Assembly: GCA_936440205.1 (NCBI GenBank)
Contig: OW387135.1
Location: 25,274,792 to 25,338,791, forward strand
Direction of reading: 5' to 3'
Length of the DNA stretch: 64,000 bases
Source: Lepidonotus clava
Taxonomy: Eukaryota > Annelida > Polychaeta > Phyllodocida > Polynoidae
The notes under the pieces were generated by a model, which did no database searches, had not been told where the DNA came from, and saw only the letters and a list, made by a program, of their open reading frames with translations. Below are positions 38,201 through 47,849 of this stretch, piece by piece. A program made the position numbers and the translations under genes. Each line of letters begins with the position of its first letter. Positions within the stretch are counted from its first letter, which is position 1.

Positions 38201-41200
38201 ATTGATTTTTTTTTCAAATAGGTCTGAAAAATAATTGCCACACTTTACCATCAACAAGTCGCACACTCCTTCCAGATCAGTGTGTACTTGATCAAAATTG
38301 CAATGAATAGAAAACGATTACGAATGTATTTCCTGTCCATTGTTTAGAGGATTACATCGGCTACATGAGACAAGTGGCAGCCGCAGCACCCAACACACCA
38401 TTCTACCTGTACGACATTGACGTCATAACGGGAATCAAGTGCAAGTATACTAGTCTGAAAACGCCTAACATTAATCTACCAACTTTGATCAATTAGGCAT
38501 TATAGTACTATAACCAAGTGAGCTGACATTGTCAAGATTTTCGAAAAACAAAATTTTAATTATGACTGGAAATGGAATAATCTTTGTGATATTTTGAAAC
38601 TAGTATGCGTTTTTTTTATTTTTATAAAATAATTATTTAATCCCAGTAATCAACCTGTTGTTAATTAAGCCAGATCCACCTGTCGGCAAAATGTCGTAAT
38701 AACGCAGACCAAGTGTGTTATTTCAATACAGGCATTATCAATTATCTGGAAATAAAAAGGAAACAGTTCAAAATTAATCAACCAATGCCAGAAGAGTCAA
38801 AACATTCACCTTTCTCCAGGGGAGAGAATATGTTATTATACCAAGAACAATACGAGATTCAGATAACAAATATGCATTCAAAATTTAATTAAGAAACCAT
38901 TTTCAAATAAATAGCTTCGACTACAAATCACATAAAAAGACCCAAGTTAATATCAGCAGATCAGGGGGAAGACGAAACATATAGGCCTAGCTGTTGATGA
39001 TTAGGCCTATATTACAATTGGACCAAAAGAACTATAACAGTTCTCAGCTCCATTCACATTTTATTACATTGTTCTCTCATTGAAAATTTTAATACCACAT
39101 AAAACTATAATTACTTGATGATTTGATTCATATACGATTGTAACAATGTCAGCTAGTCTATACCAAAAACTTTTTCACATGCCGGACATTTGTCCAAAGT
39201 TAAATGCTTAAATATAGACACCGTGATCAGCTCACGTCGGACTTACATTGGACATGTCCGAATGACCAATGATAAGGCTGGGTCCCACCTTATGATTTAT
39301 GTGTTTCCGACAAGGATTGTGATGGAATCCGCAGTATTTGTGTTTAGAATCACAATAGGCTTGTATCAAAATCATGTGAACAGGTTATAGAAACACTTAA
39401 AAACTGACGGTAATATTGTAGTATTTTTCTGATCAGATTTCTTTCTTGTACTGTCGTAACCCTGGTCGTAACTGTAAAAGGTGTAAGGTGTGAACGGCCC
39501 TTATAATTGCGAACACTGCCCGGGAATGCCCTTGACAAGTTGTAACATCTGGAAGCTCAGACTACTCTGAAGCTGACAACTAAAATAATTACATGTTTTC
39601 TCCATAAAACCATGTTTTTAGTTGACTGCAACACGTTCATGCACCAGGCCCGGCCTGTGATGCCCACTCTGAGGGGGGTGAAGCACACCACCCCAGACCT
39701 TTCCAGCATGCAGCGGGTTCTCATGGACCATGGATCTGACGCCGATCTGGTGCTGGGAAATGAAGAGGTAAACTAATGCCTCCTCATTAAAGGTTTTCCT
39801 TTTATTTTTGTTTTGAATTATTATTAGTTACAGCGTCACACGCACGCGTTTTTCCAGCTGAGCTCCAGATTGATGATATGAAGTTACACTGAGATGAACA
39901 GGGTTAAATTGTACACAATCAGGGGTTATATAAGTATTTAACAATGGGGGATCCTTTATGTTTCTGGCGGCTAGTGTTGGCGATATCCAAAAAAATTAAG
40001 CTGAAAGAACTTTAAATGTCTGTGATTAATTTGTGTTTTTTAAGTGAAATTAAAAACTATAAAGGGTAGACAGAAAGTTTTCTCTAATGTTTTCTTCCTG
40101 TGCACTAGGTGTAGATAATAATATATTATCTAGAAAATGAGATGCTATGTATGTATTGGTATTTATTCACGATTTGAAAATCTAGATGTTTCTGGCTGGA
40201 CTAGCGATCGGAGTTGAGGTGACGGTTTGCAATTCGTATACTGGAAACGTACTGAACCGAATAAAGGAGGACTTCACCAAAGGCGACATGAGGTCGGCCC
40301 GACTGTGGCAGGTGAGTGGGAGATCCGTGGGGACGTTTGGTTAGTTAATAATTAAAGTGGAATAATTCGAGGTGTGAGGGGAAAAAACACCACTTTCCAT
40401 ATACTACTTGTGTGCGGTTGTCCAGCGATTGATCTTTGGTCCGTGGTCCATTTGTATAAATAAGCTCCAGTGTTTGAAATTGTAGGCGCACAATGACGAA
40501 AAAAAATCAAATTGAACACTGATAATGTTAGCTACGTGTACCCATTTTATTTTGTTTAAAAAACAATGGCCATAATTATATCCATGCACGTATATTACAT
40601 ACGGATTTTTAGCTGTCGTGGATTATTGGTGGAATTATTTTCCTATTGTTGTAATACTGTTGTTGTGATTTAGGATAATGAATTTTGTTCAACGATGCAA
40701 AACAAAATTAGAAAGAAAAACATTTGTCACAGCGATGTGTATTTTTCTTTTATGTTGAAAATGCAATGAATAGAGCCTTATAATTTTTGTATTAATGTCA
40801 ACTTTCATATTTCATTTTAGCGTCGGCTTATCAAACTGGGAATGGTCAGAGATAAGTACGGTAAGCAAAATTAATGCAGGAAACATTTGGGGATTAGCTA
40901 GCTTTGGGTTTGGTAGTTCTATGACACAGCAGTTCCTCAAAGGTAGCGCATTTATTAAAACATCCAATTAAACTTGGATGTGCCGTATCAATTTCTAGAA
41001 TCATTACCCGGTACTCCTACTTAATTCATACGTTTACAGTGCACCAAATAAATAATTGTTTCTTATCATGTTATAGTTATTCAATAACAAACTCGTTTCT
41101 ATCGTTCTCCCATAGGCTTTGCCCCAGCTTGTTCATCACGAGCATTTGGCCGAGCTATTGGGGTCAACTTGGGCCAGCCGAGACTGCCTCTAAAACCGAT

Positions 41201-41270
41201 TGATGACGTCACCATAGCCAGTCTGAAGAGGGACCTTGAGGAACTGGACTTCTTCGATTGGGTGAAATAA
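35217..41270 (+). CDS. NPL: N-acetylneuraminate lyase (sialate aldolase), complete, 11 exons
   Basis: Exons: 35217-35231, 35378-35442, 36372-36442, 36706-36793, 37039-37096, 37265-37340, 38348-38440, 39622-39767, 40186-40311, 40821-40860 and 41116-41270 (TAA). They join in phase to 933 nt, 310 residues, close to the usual 300-320. The enzyme is a cytosolic class I aldolase of the DHDPS/NAL family that splits sialic acid into ManNAc and pyruvate. Visible family features are FKIDG...TPFKENG at 11-27, the carboxylate-binding NGSTGE (52-57), Tyr146 in FYLYDID and the Schiff-base Lys176 in LRGVKHT, 30 residues apart as in vertebrate NPL. GQPRLPLKP follows near the end. The N-terminus is unusual in Cys (MCCAPC). 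Exon 1 is only 15 nt (MADRK) and is the least certain. Intron 7 needs a GC donor. An AATAAA lies at 41548-41553. Confidence 0.92.
35952..36346. mobile_element. G-run-rich MITE in lyase intron 2
   Basis: The ends AGGGGCCACCATA and, inverted, AGGGGCCATCCATAAA form short imperfect terminal repeats. Inside are four or more long G runs, each next to ATGACAAGG or GGTCA, and two copies of a GATGTCAT or GACATCATG segment. The pattern looks like non-autonomous elements found in many marine invertebrates. No coding potential was seen, and the target duplication is not evident. Confidence 0.5.
37440..38250. other. Large part of lyase intron 6 with an X-box, likely repeat-derived
   Basis: AT-rich intron sequence without exons. 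It holds a perfect X-box-like palindrome, GTTGCTATGGCAACC, at 37632-37646 in the same TTTTGTTG...ACCAAAA context as the X-boxes in the 613-bp MITEs. I could not find its terminal repeats, so origin from a mobile element is an inference. Confidence 0.35.
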
Positions 41271-41547
41271 AGAAATAGGAAGAATGCCCCCTTAACAAAG
41301 CCAAGATTGTTCTGTCACGAGTCGTTTTCGTCCATTCAAAAATAGTGGAGGTTCGTTGGTCCATTTGTTAAATTTATTGGACTTAGACAGTCAAGGGGAA
41401 GCAAATAGTCTAAAATGTGGAACCTAAAGAATCAGTGTGTGGGATGGCATTTTTTTATCTACACTGTGATTACTTTGATGGCGCATATCAAATCATTGAT
41501 CATGCGTCATTTCGGTGTTTGATCGATTGATTCTTGATATAATGTGG

Positions 41548-41553
41548 AATAAA
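41548..41553 (+). terminator. Polyadenylation signal of N-acetylneuraminate lyase
   Basis: AATAAA lies 278 bp after the TAA stop and is the first canonical hexamer downstream. The convergent OXLD1 gene ends at 41817, so the two 3' UTRs lie close together. Confidence 0.5.
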
Positions 41554-41816
41554 AACCATAACAGCATAACTTGTTTTCAAATAAATATCTATTGATGTCA
41601 TTTGTTTTTAAAATGATAACAGCATCACAAACCCAAATGGCAAAATACGCCAATGGGCATTTATACAGAAACAGGTTTAAAATTATCATACATTTATAAC
41701 TGTACAATGGTTGCTTTATATAAAGGTGCATATACTTGTATAGTCATAATTATCTAAAATCACGCAAAACAAGCTGTAGAAATAATTTAAAAACACATAT
41801 ACGTGTATGATAAATA

Positions 41817-42359
41817 TCAAGAAAGCTCCAACATTAAAAACGCTCTCAAATTGGCGTCTTCAACCTCTCTGGCGATGGCCTCCTTAGCCTTATCCCCGCC
41901 GTCCTGGTAATACTTCTTTAATTCCTCAGCATATTCTATCCATACACAGTTGGCACAACCCGAGGCGCAACACGTCGTCGGGATCTCAGGAGGAGGACCC
42001 TTACCTGGGATTATTCCCTCTGATTTTACTTTAACCGGCCTGGCATACACTTCTAGAGAAGGTTCGATCTCCCTGTCAGAGTCACTGGAGCCATTTGATG
42101 CTGGGATTGTTTGTCCTTCTTGAGGGTTGGGCTGTTCAATATCCGCCTTTAAAAGTGTTGAGTTTGTAGTCAAACCCCGTAGGTGGGAATTTGTTGTATT
42201 TGGTAGTTTGCTGCATTGTCTTTGAGTTATGTCCGAGCCCTGACTATTTGTGTGAGTTGTGGGTACGTGGGGTGGACACCGCTGGGCTGACGTAATGTGC
42301 CGTACTGTCCGAGTACAAGCCTTACCCGTATCCAGCGATGTGACCAGTCGGCCAAACAT
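41817..42359 (-). CDS. OXLD1: Oxidoreductase-like domain-containing protein 1 homologue, complete
   Basis: A 180-residue single open frame. The C-terminal part has the OXLD1 domain: GPPPEIPTTCC (121-131), CASGCANCVWIEYAEELKKYYQ (Cys130, 131, 135, 138), then DGGDKAKEAI and the terminal LRAFLMLEL. The N-terminus (MFGRLVTSLDTGKACTRTVR) is basic and hydroxylated with no acids before Asp10, fitting a mitochondrial presequence, followed by a long low-complexity Ser/Thr/Asn linker. The vertebrate protein is about 147 residues and mitochondrial, with unknown biochemical role; the cysteines suggest metal or redox binding. Just upstream of the ATG is TTATTGCAG, a possible splice acceptor for a 5' UTR exon. 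It converges with the lyase gene at a distance of 546 bp. Confidence 0.85.
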   Translation of the reverse strand: MFGRLVTSLDTGKACTRTVRHITSAQRCPPHVPTTHTNSQGSDITQRQCSKLPNTTNSHLRGLTTNSTLLKADIEQPNPQEGQTIPASNGSSDSDREIEPSLEVYARPVKVKSEGIIPGKGPPPEIPTTCCASGCANCVWIEYAEELKKYYQDGGDKAKEAIAREVEDANLRAFLMLELS

Positions 42360-42894
42360 CGTATCTGCAATAAGTGGTAACGAAATAATTTATGTATTTC
42401 CAAGGTTAAAATGGATGGAAGGATGAAGCGCATGAAGAGTTATTCCGGGGGGCGGGACCCCCTCTCTCTTGTACTGACCAACATGGAATTGACATTAAAG
42501 ATAGGTGCTATCCCTCAATTACGTACGCATTTTTACATGATTTCTAGATCCCCATTTAGCATGTTACATGCATTAGAATTGTACTAAGGTCCTTAATCTC
42601 CATCCCGTCCCCTATTTTCTGCATTATGTAATTAATTGAAACTGGCCCAATACAATATCGCGAAACACTAATTTTAAGATAAAATCACATTATGAGTCAT
42701 ATGATTCATACGCTTCAATATGCAATATGTAAGCCCTAGATGATGTATTTTCGTATAAGTACCGTACTCAGGGGTGGGGTTAGGGTGTATATTTTAGCGT
42801 GTCTCTTAAATTCACATGCCTCTTAGATCAGTGCATAAGTCTCCAAATACATGTAGAACAAATTTTGTTAGAAATGTCAAAGGGATCATCTTTG

Positions 42895-42985
42895 CTCAGG
42901 AATACCCGCTACCTCCCAGATTAGCCTGGAACCCCTCAGGCTTATCAGGAAACCCCTCTGATTGAACAGGAAGCCCTTCAGATTA
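42895..42985 (+). repeat. Short degenerate tandem repeat, about 24 bp unit
   Basis: Units of the type GGAACCCCTCAGGCTTATCA, GGAAACCCCTCTGATTGAACA, GGAAGCCCTTCAGATTATGA follow each other about three to four times. No function is apparent. Confidence 0.55.
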
Positions 42986-43224
42986 TGAGACTGGGTATGG
43001 CTCCGGCCAATACCCACAGATCTCAGTGCCCCGTTCCATATCCTGATGAGTTTAATTGAAAGGTCGCAGCTACCCTAGAGATGTTAGCCCTAGTCTTCAT
43101 TGCAAATACTGTGGTTTTGGCATAAGCCAGCGCATCCAAAAGGACCTATGTCCTGCTACTGGTTATATTAGCACTTTTCAAATATTTTTGGCAAGTAGAG
43201 ATGTAGGGAAGTAAGGAAAGCAGG

Positions 43225-43400
43225 CAGGGGCGGATCCAGCGGGGTGGGGTCCTGGGGGTCCTAACCCCCACCCCTTGCCGCCCCCCCACCGTTTTGGTGG
43301 GGACTTATACTTGCCAAAGAGGAAAAAAACTTTGCACGCGTGTGCACAAATGCACCCCGTTTTAGTACTTAACCTTTCCGAAATAATGTATCCGCCCCTG
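43225..43400. mobile_element. Small hAT-like MITE, 176 bp
   Basis: The ends CAGGGGCGGATCC and, inverted, CAGGGGCGGATAC are of the CAGGGGCGG type common in animal hAT elements. The 8 bp outside each end (AAAGCAGG, TGTTGTAA) do not match, so the target duplication has decayed or the ends are slightly misplaced. It is non-coding and C/G-run rich. Confidence 0.6.
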
Positions 43401-43599
43401 TGTTGTAAATTTAAAGCTTACCCTCAGCAGGGGGTGTGTGGAGGGGAGGGGGGTGTAGGTAGTTTCTTCAAATCAAGACTACAATGTACAATTCAATTTT
43501 GTTAGTTCTGAAATTGCCAATCATTTGACTATTCATGAAGGATAAGATATATGGTAATTAGCATTAATCAACACTTGACCTACATATTAAACAGGAATA

Positions 43600-44763
43600 A
43601 CATTTCTTAAAATACACACATGGCTTTAACTTCATACCTTATCTAGAGCCTTTAGATCCATTTCGGAATCGGAGGAAGGAGATAATATATGCTTTTCAAG
43701 AAATCTTAGTCTCTAAAGGCCACCTGTCCGCACCTGGGCACCAACACTACGTCGCCATCTAGTGGAGTCTGTTCAACACTACAATACACCTTTAATTCAT
43801 GGGTCTGCGCAATGGACGCAACGCCTTTAACCTGGCTCCAGACAAACCCATACCCCAACTCATTAGTTCAGACATATCCACTAGTGGGGCGCCACAGTGA
43901 TGAAAAAAGTTTACAGAGCTAACTCTCACCCCCTCTCACATACATTCATCGTTTTAGGTCCAATCCCCCCGCCCCAAACCACGAAAAAAAAACAAAAAAA
44001 AAACTGAGAGCTTGGTAGGAAGGGAGCTCTCGAGTTTTCCCTCTCTCCTGTCCCAGCAACTGACTTTCCTGTTTTTTTTTTGTTTTTTTGTTTTGTCTTT
44101 TTTTTTATTCCACGGATCTGACACAGTAGTGGTGCATTGTAAGATAACTGCTGGTTCAAAATTAGTTTACTAGTTGATCTACTAGAAGCAGGCTGAAGAA
44201 TTAAAAAGGTTATCGCCGTTCCCTCCTCCTACATGTTCCCCGTTTCTCCTGTAGTATTTTTTGGGTTTAATTAATATTATATATTGGGTTAGAAATAGCA
44301 TTATGTGACCCTTGATATCTACGTTTACTGATTTGAGACCTGTCTTTGCTTAGACCTGATAGTTCACCTCCCTCAAGTAATACTCTCTTCCCGCCCACTA
44401 ATTCATTGAAGTACATTGACGTACCATATCCTCATCTGCCATTATCTCTCCCATTTGCCACTATCTACCCTCACCTGCTATTACCTACCTTCACGTCACT
44501 ACCCAACCTCACCTGCCACTTCCCATCACCTACTACAAAGTGCCCTCACCTGACATATCTGCCCCAACCTTAGTCTGTCGCAGTCAGACCTACTATTTCC
44601 CAAAGTGATTAATATTTCCTCTAAATCCATCTGTAGTGAAAATATTTTCAAACCAACTTAGAAAACATAAGATTATATGGATACAAACTGAAAATACTTG
44701 ATTGTTAATTTTCCATCTTGTTCAATCACAAATAATGCCATGATTTATGTAAATTCCTATGCT
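43600..44763. other. Spacer with CTCF-like motif and simple repeats
   Basis: No gene seen. A CTCF-like motif is on the minus strand at 43753-43765 (CGCCATCTAGTGG). An A-rich run (43983-44002) and a T-rich run (44072-44105) face each other, giving an inverted A/T-run pair. At 44436-44575 is a degenerate C/A-rich repeat of the type CACCTGCCATTA, open as a 75-codon Pro/Ser/Leu frame that I read as repeat, not gene. Confidence 0.4.
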
Positions 44764-44766
44764 TAA

Positions 44767-46804
44767 AGGGATAATGAACTGTTCACAGCTGTGCCCTCTG
44801 GTCGACAATTTTTGAAATAATAAAACCTTAAAATTTCACACCATATATATTAATGTCATTTGACTTGAGATAGGAAATTTTGAAAATTAAAAACTTTGAA
44901 TGACAATCAAAAGTGAAATTAATGTTATTTTATCTATAACGCAGATAGCTTTAAATAACTTGATTAGAAAGACACAAATTTGAGGATTTCAGTTTTTTAT
45001 ATTCCTTGAAGTTAGACCTATTTTTTTAACATTTTTACAGCATTTTAAAGATTTCAAATGGTAAATTCAATGCTGAAGTCGTGAGAACAAGAAAACGTCC
45101 AAGATTTATAATTCCAATTCTGACATACATATTACAAGTTCAATAAAAAGAAAAGCAAAAAAAAATAAGATAAAATAAAGGACATGCACCATGACAGCTT
45201 GAAAATTCAATAAAAAAAATTGTGTGAAATGATTACTGTTCTTTTCCACAAAAAGAACGTATTTTTGATAAAATGCTTTTAAAATGTCAAAAAAACGTCC
45301 GAGATATCTCGGACATTTCACATTTTTATATAATACATGTAAAACAAAACAAAAAATGTAATCATTTTAGGAATTTCTGTCCTGGCTACACTCTAGTGCT
45401 TATCAATAATACATAACGATGCCCATATAGACCTCTTTGATTTTTTCCTTTTTGTTGGGCCTAATATGTCTTTTCAAACCAGTGAAACGTCTGAGATGAG
45501 GACAAATCGAAAATTTTGCAGAATATCTTGAAAATGCCATGGAGAAATGAGTTCTTTATGGATTACTACAAAATTTTCAATATGAATAGATATATTTTGT
45601 AAAACATTTATTTTATAGTTTGAATAATTAATTCCCGTTTTTTCTTGGTATGCCTTTGCCTCAAATGTTTAAAGCCCCATACCCACTAGGCGATTTTACC
45701 GGCGACTGGCGATGGGCAACAGCAGAATCACTGGTACAATCAATACCAAATTAGCTCATACTAACATGTGAGCTATTTTGGTATTGATTGTACCAGTGAT
45801 TCTGCTGTTGCCCATCGCCAGTCGCCGGTAAAATCGCCTAGTTGGTATGGGGCTTAAGTCTCGGACGTTTCATTAAAATGAAAATAAGACCAAAAAATTT
45901 TTTTTTTTAAAGGAAATTCTAGATATTTTTTAGTTAGGTTCACAAATTTACGTACTGTTCACACCTGTGCCCCCTGGTGGGAAAAATTTAAAACCATCAA
46001 ATTTTCAAATTTTCAAATTTCCCTTCAGAAACTGATGACAGGTGACTTAGAATAAAAATCTGAGAGAAAAAGAAATTTTGAGAAAAAAATGATAATAAGA
46101 AATTAATGATTAGCAAATCAGGCACACATGTGCCCCCTAGTGTCAAAAATTATACAGAAATAATGACCTGTTTTGGTCTCCAGCACTTTAATATCATTGG
46201 TGACCCCTGTGTTTTTTGGCTTTGAAATAATGCTACAGACCTCAAGTACATATTCCTCAGGTTTGGTGAAGCTGTAATGCAGTCTATGTGAAAATCATTT
46301 TGAAACATCGGACATTATGTCCGACGTTTTTCAACTTCCTGTCGGACATTGAGCTTGACTGTCAGACAAAATTCATGAAGCTGACCTGGTTGTTTTTTTT
46401 CCATAAGAATAAGACCTGATTAAAAGAATCTAAGTCTTGTTTTCTAGCTACACCTCTAAAATTATTCCAATCAGTCCTGAAATTTTGCTGGACAAAATGT
46501 CCGACGTTTTAGGCACAAACGTCGGACATGCTGGGTAAAACGTCGGACATGTCCGGCATTTTAGGACTTTTCACAAACACTGCTGTAATGGTTTATAAAT
46601 GAATTAGGATCAGTTGAATATCACTAAGTTCATTTTCCCCATAGACTCCTACAGTTAAGGACATTATCTTTCTTGACCTCTCACTCAGATATAAGCACGG
46701 TGACAAGTATATCTTTTTTGTTTTAATGGGATGTTAAATTTCTGGTTTTGGCACCCTCTAAATCTAATGGATTTCAAATTATGCTTAAACAGTCCGTTAT
46801 CCCT
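44767..46804. mobile_element. TTAA-flanked inverted-repeat element of 2.04 kb, non-coding
   Basis: The ends AGGGATAATGAACTGTT and, inverted, AGGGATAACGGACTGTTT are both flanked by TTAA (44763-44766, 46805-46808). No transposase frame exists. The interior is very AT-rich. It has three copies of a CACANNTGTGCCCYCT segment (about 44784, 45961, 46126) and repeated GTCCGACGTTT/AAACGTCGGAC motifs between about 45290 and 46560. A complete palindromic insert lies at 45671-45855. TTAA flanks suggest a piggyBac-type mover, but the AGGG start is not typical. Confidence 0.65.
45671..45855. mobile_element. Near-perfect 185-bp palindrome (foldback MITE)
   Basis: The left arm begins AAAGCCCCATACCCACTAGG and the right arm ends CCTAGTTGGTATGGGGCTT. 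The arms, each close to 88 bp, are almost exact reverse complements (including CGATTTTACCGGCGACTGGC and GCCAGTCGCCGGTAAAATCG) around a loop of about 10 nt at 45759-45768. Very few arm mismatches are visible, so it looks young or maintained. It is nested in the 2-kb TTAA-flanked element. Confidence 0.85.
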
Positions 46805-47519
46805 TTAATTCCACCATCTATTTTAATATTTGAAAAATAAAAACATTAAAATTTAAAAAGATTTTATTAAACCAAATTCTGTCAAGGTCTTTTTGCCTAA
46901 ATGACAGCTTGCCAATATTTATTTTTTTAAGGAAGCAAAATGACATCAAAATGCACTTTAACTTTTTAAAAGCCCCACCCATATTAGATCTAAGTCAAAA
47001 TCAAGAGTGTAAAAAACGGCTCCTCCTCAGTCTGGAAAGGGTTTATGAAGACAAGGCTTTTATCCACGATTCCACAAATGTAATGAAAAATGCACATAAC
47101 TCATAAGATTCACATGAAATAGTTGAACATCATTTCATCAACGGAAGTCAATGTGACAAGAGGCAGCTCTAGTACTGCCTCTAGGCAGTGACTGTCACTG
47201 ACTGAGACCAAAGGCAAAGTGAATGAGACAGAGAGGCTAACATCGTCGTCATTACTTTAGGACTAATAGGAGGGCTTTTGTTCTTTCTCGTGTTACGTGC
47301 ATGAAAGATCAGTTTTAACGTGATGGGAATATGCCTTTTCAAGAATAATGAAAGTTATGTACTTACATTTAGCCCTGAAGTAAACAAATTTGTAACGGCT
47401 GCCCTTCGGTGAAGGGCTAGGGGTGTTCCCAGACGTAATGACGTCACAAAAAGGGAATTCCATAGTAGTCCATAGGAGCTGATTCCCGCGGGGGGAATTT
47501 CGAAGGTTGGTTACCAGCA

Positions 47520-47841
47520 AATAGTAAGTAAGTAAGTAAGTAAGTAATTTTATTGACTAATGTAAGCAATACATTCTTGTCACTGAGGTAGGCATTGTAC
47601 AATTCGATACGCATTTTTAACAAACGTACAAATAGATTCAATTGCGTTGTCTTCCTCCTCTTTTTTACATACAGGTTGGAGGTCCAAGACAACTATCATT
47701 TTTTCCTGTTCTGAGAGTGTATTATAAGAAAGTACATATTTACTGATTTTGCTCTCAAACAGATTTCTATTACTAGTCAGGTCTCTGTTTTTACAGTGAA
47801 ATAGTACATGTACTTCCGGTGAAATAGTACATGTACTTCCG
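47520..47841 (-). mobile_element. 3' end of a LINE-type retrotransposon, antisense, 5'-truncated
   Basis: On the minus strand the sequence runs from 47841 to 47520. It encodes PEVHVLFHCKNRDLTS and then LFESKISKYVLSYNTLSEQ, ending FVKNAYRIVQCLPQ and a stop. This resembles the C-terminal region of non-LTR reverse transcriptases (the E-H-hLFxC zone and the helices after it). It is followed by a short 3' UTR with CAATAAAATT and a tail of ACTT repeats (47521-47547), as in LINE tails. Only the last hundred or so codons remain. The clade is not determined (CR1/L2-like is possible). It abuts the CCDC137 start codon. Confidence 0.6.
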
Positions 47842-47849
47842 GTGAAAAC
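47796..47849 (+). promoter_or_regulatory. Duplicated 23-bp unit with ETS motifs just upstream of the CCDC137 ATG
   Basis: A 23-bp unit is present at 47796-47818 and 47819-47841, with the first 6 bases of a third copy. Each unit ends ACTTCCGG, the complement of the ETS/GABP motif CCGGAAGT, and contains the palindrome GTACATGTAC. ETS sites close to the start are typical of TATA-less housekeeping promoters. The unit also matches the LINE coding strand (PEVHVLFH), so the promoter motif may come from the LINE. Confidence 0.5.

Noticed and set aside
43926-44573. ORFs of 75-77 codons around homopolymer and C-rich repeats
   Set aside because: Low-complexity translation (Lys or Pro/Ser/Leu) of simple repeats; no splice evidence.
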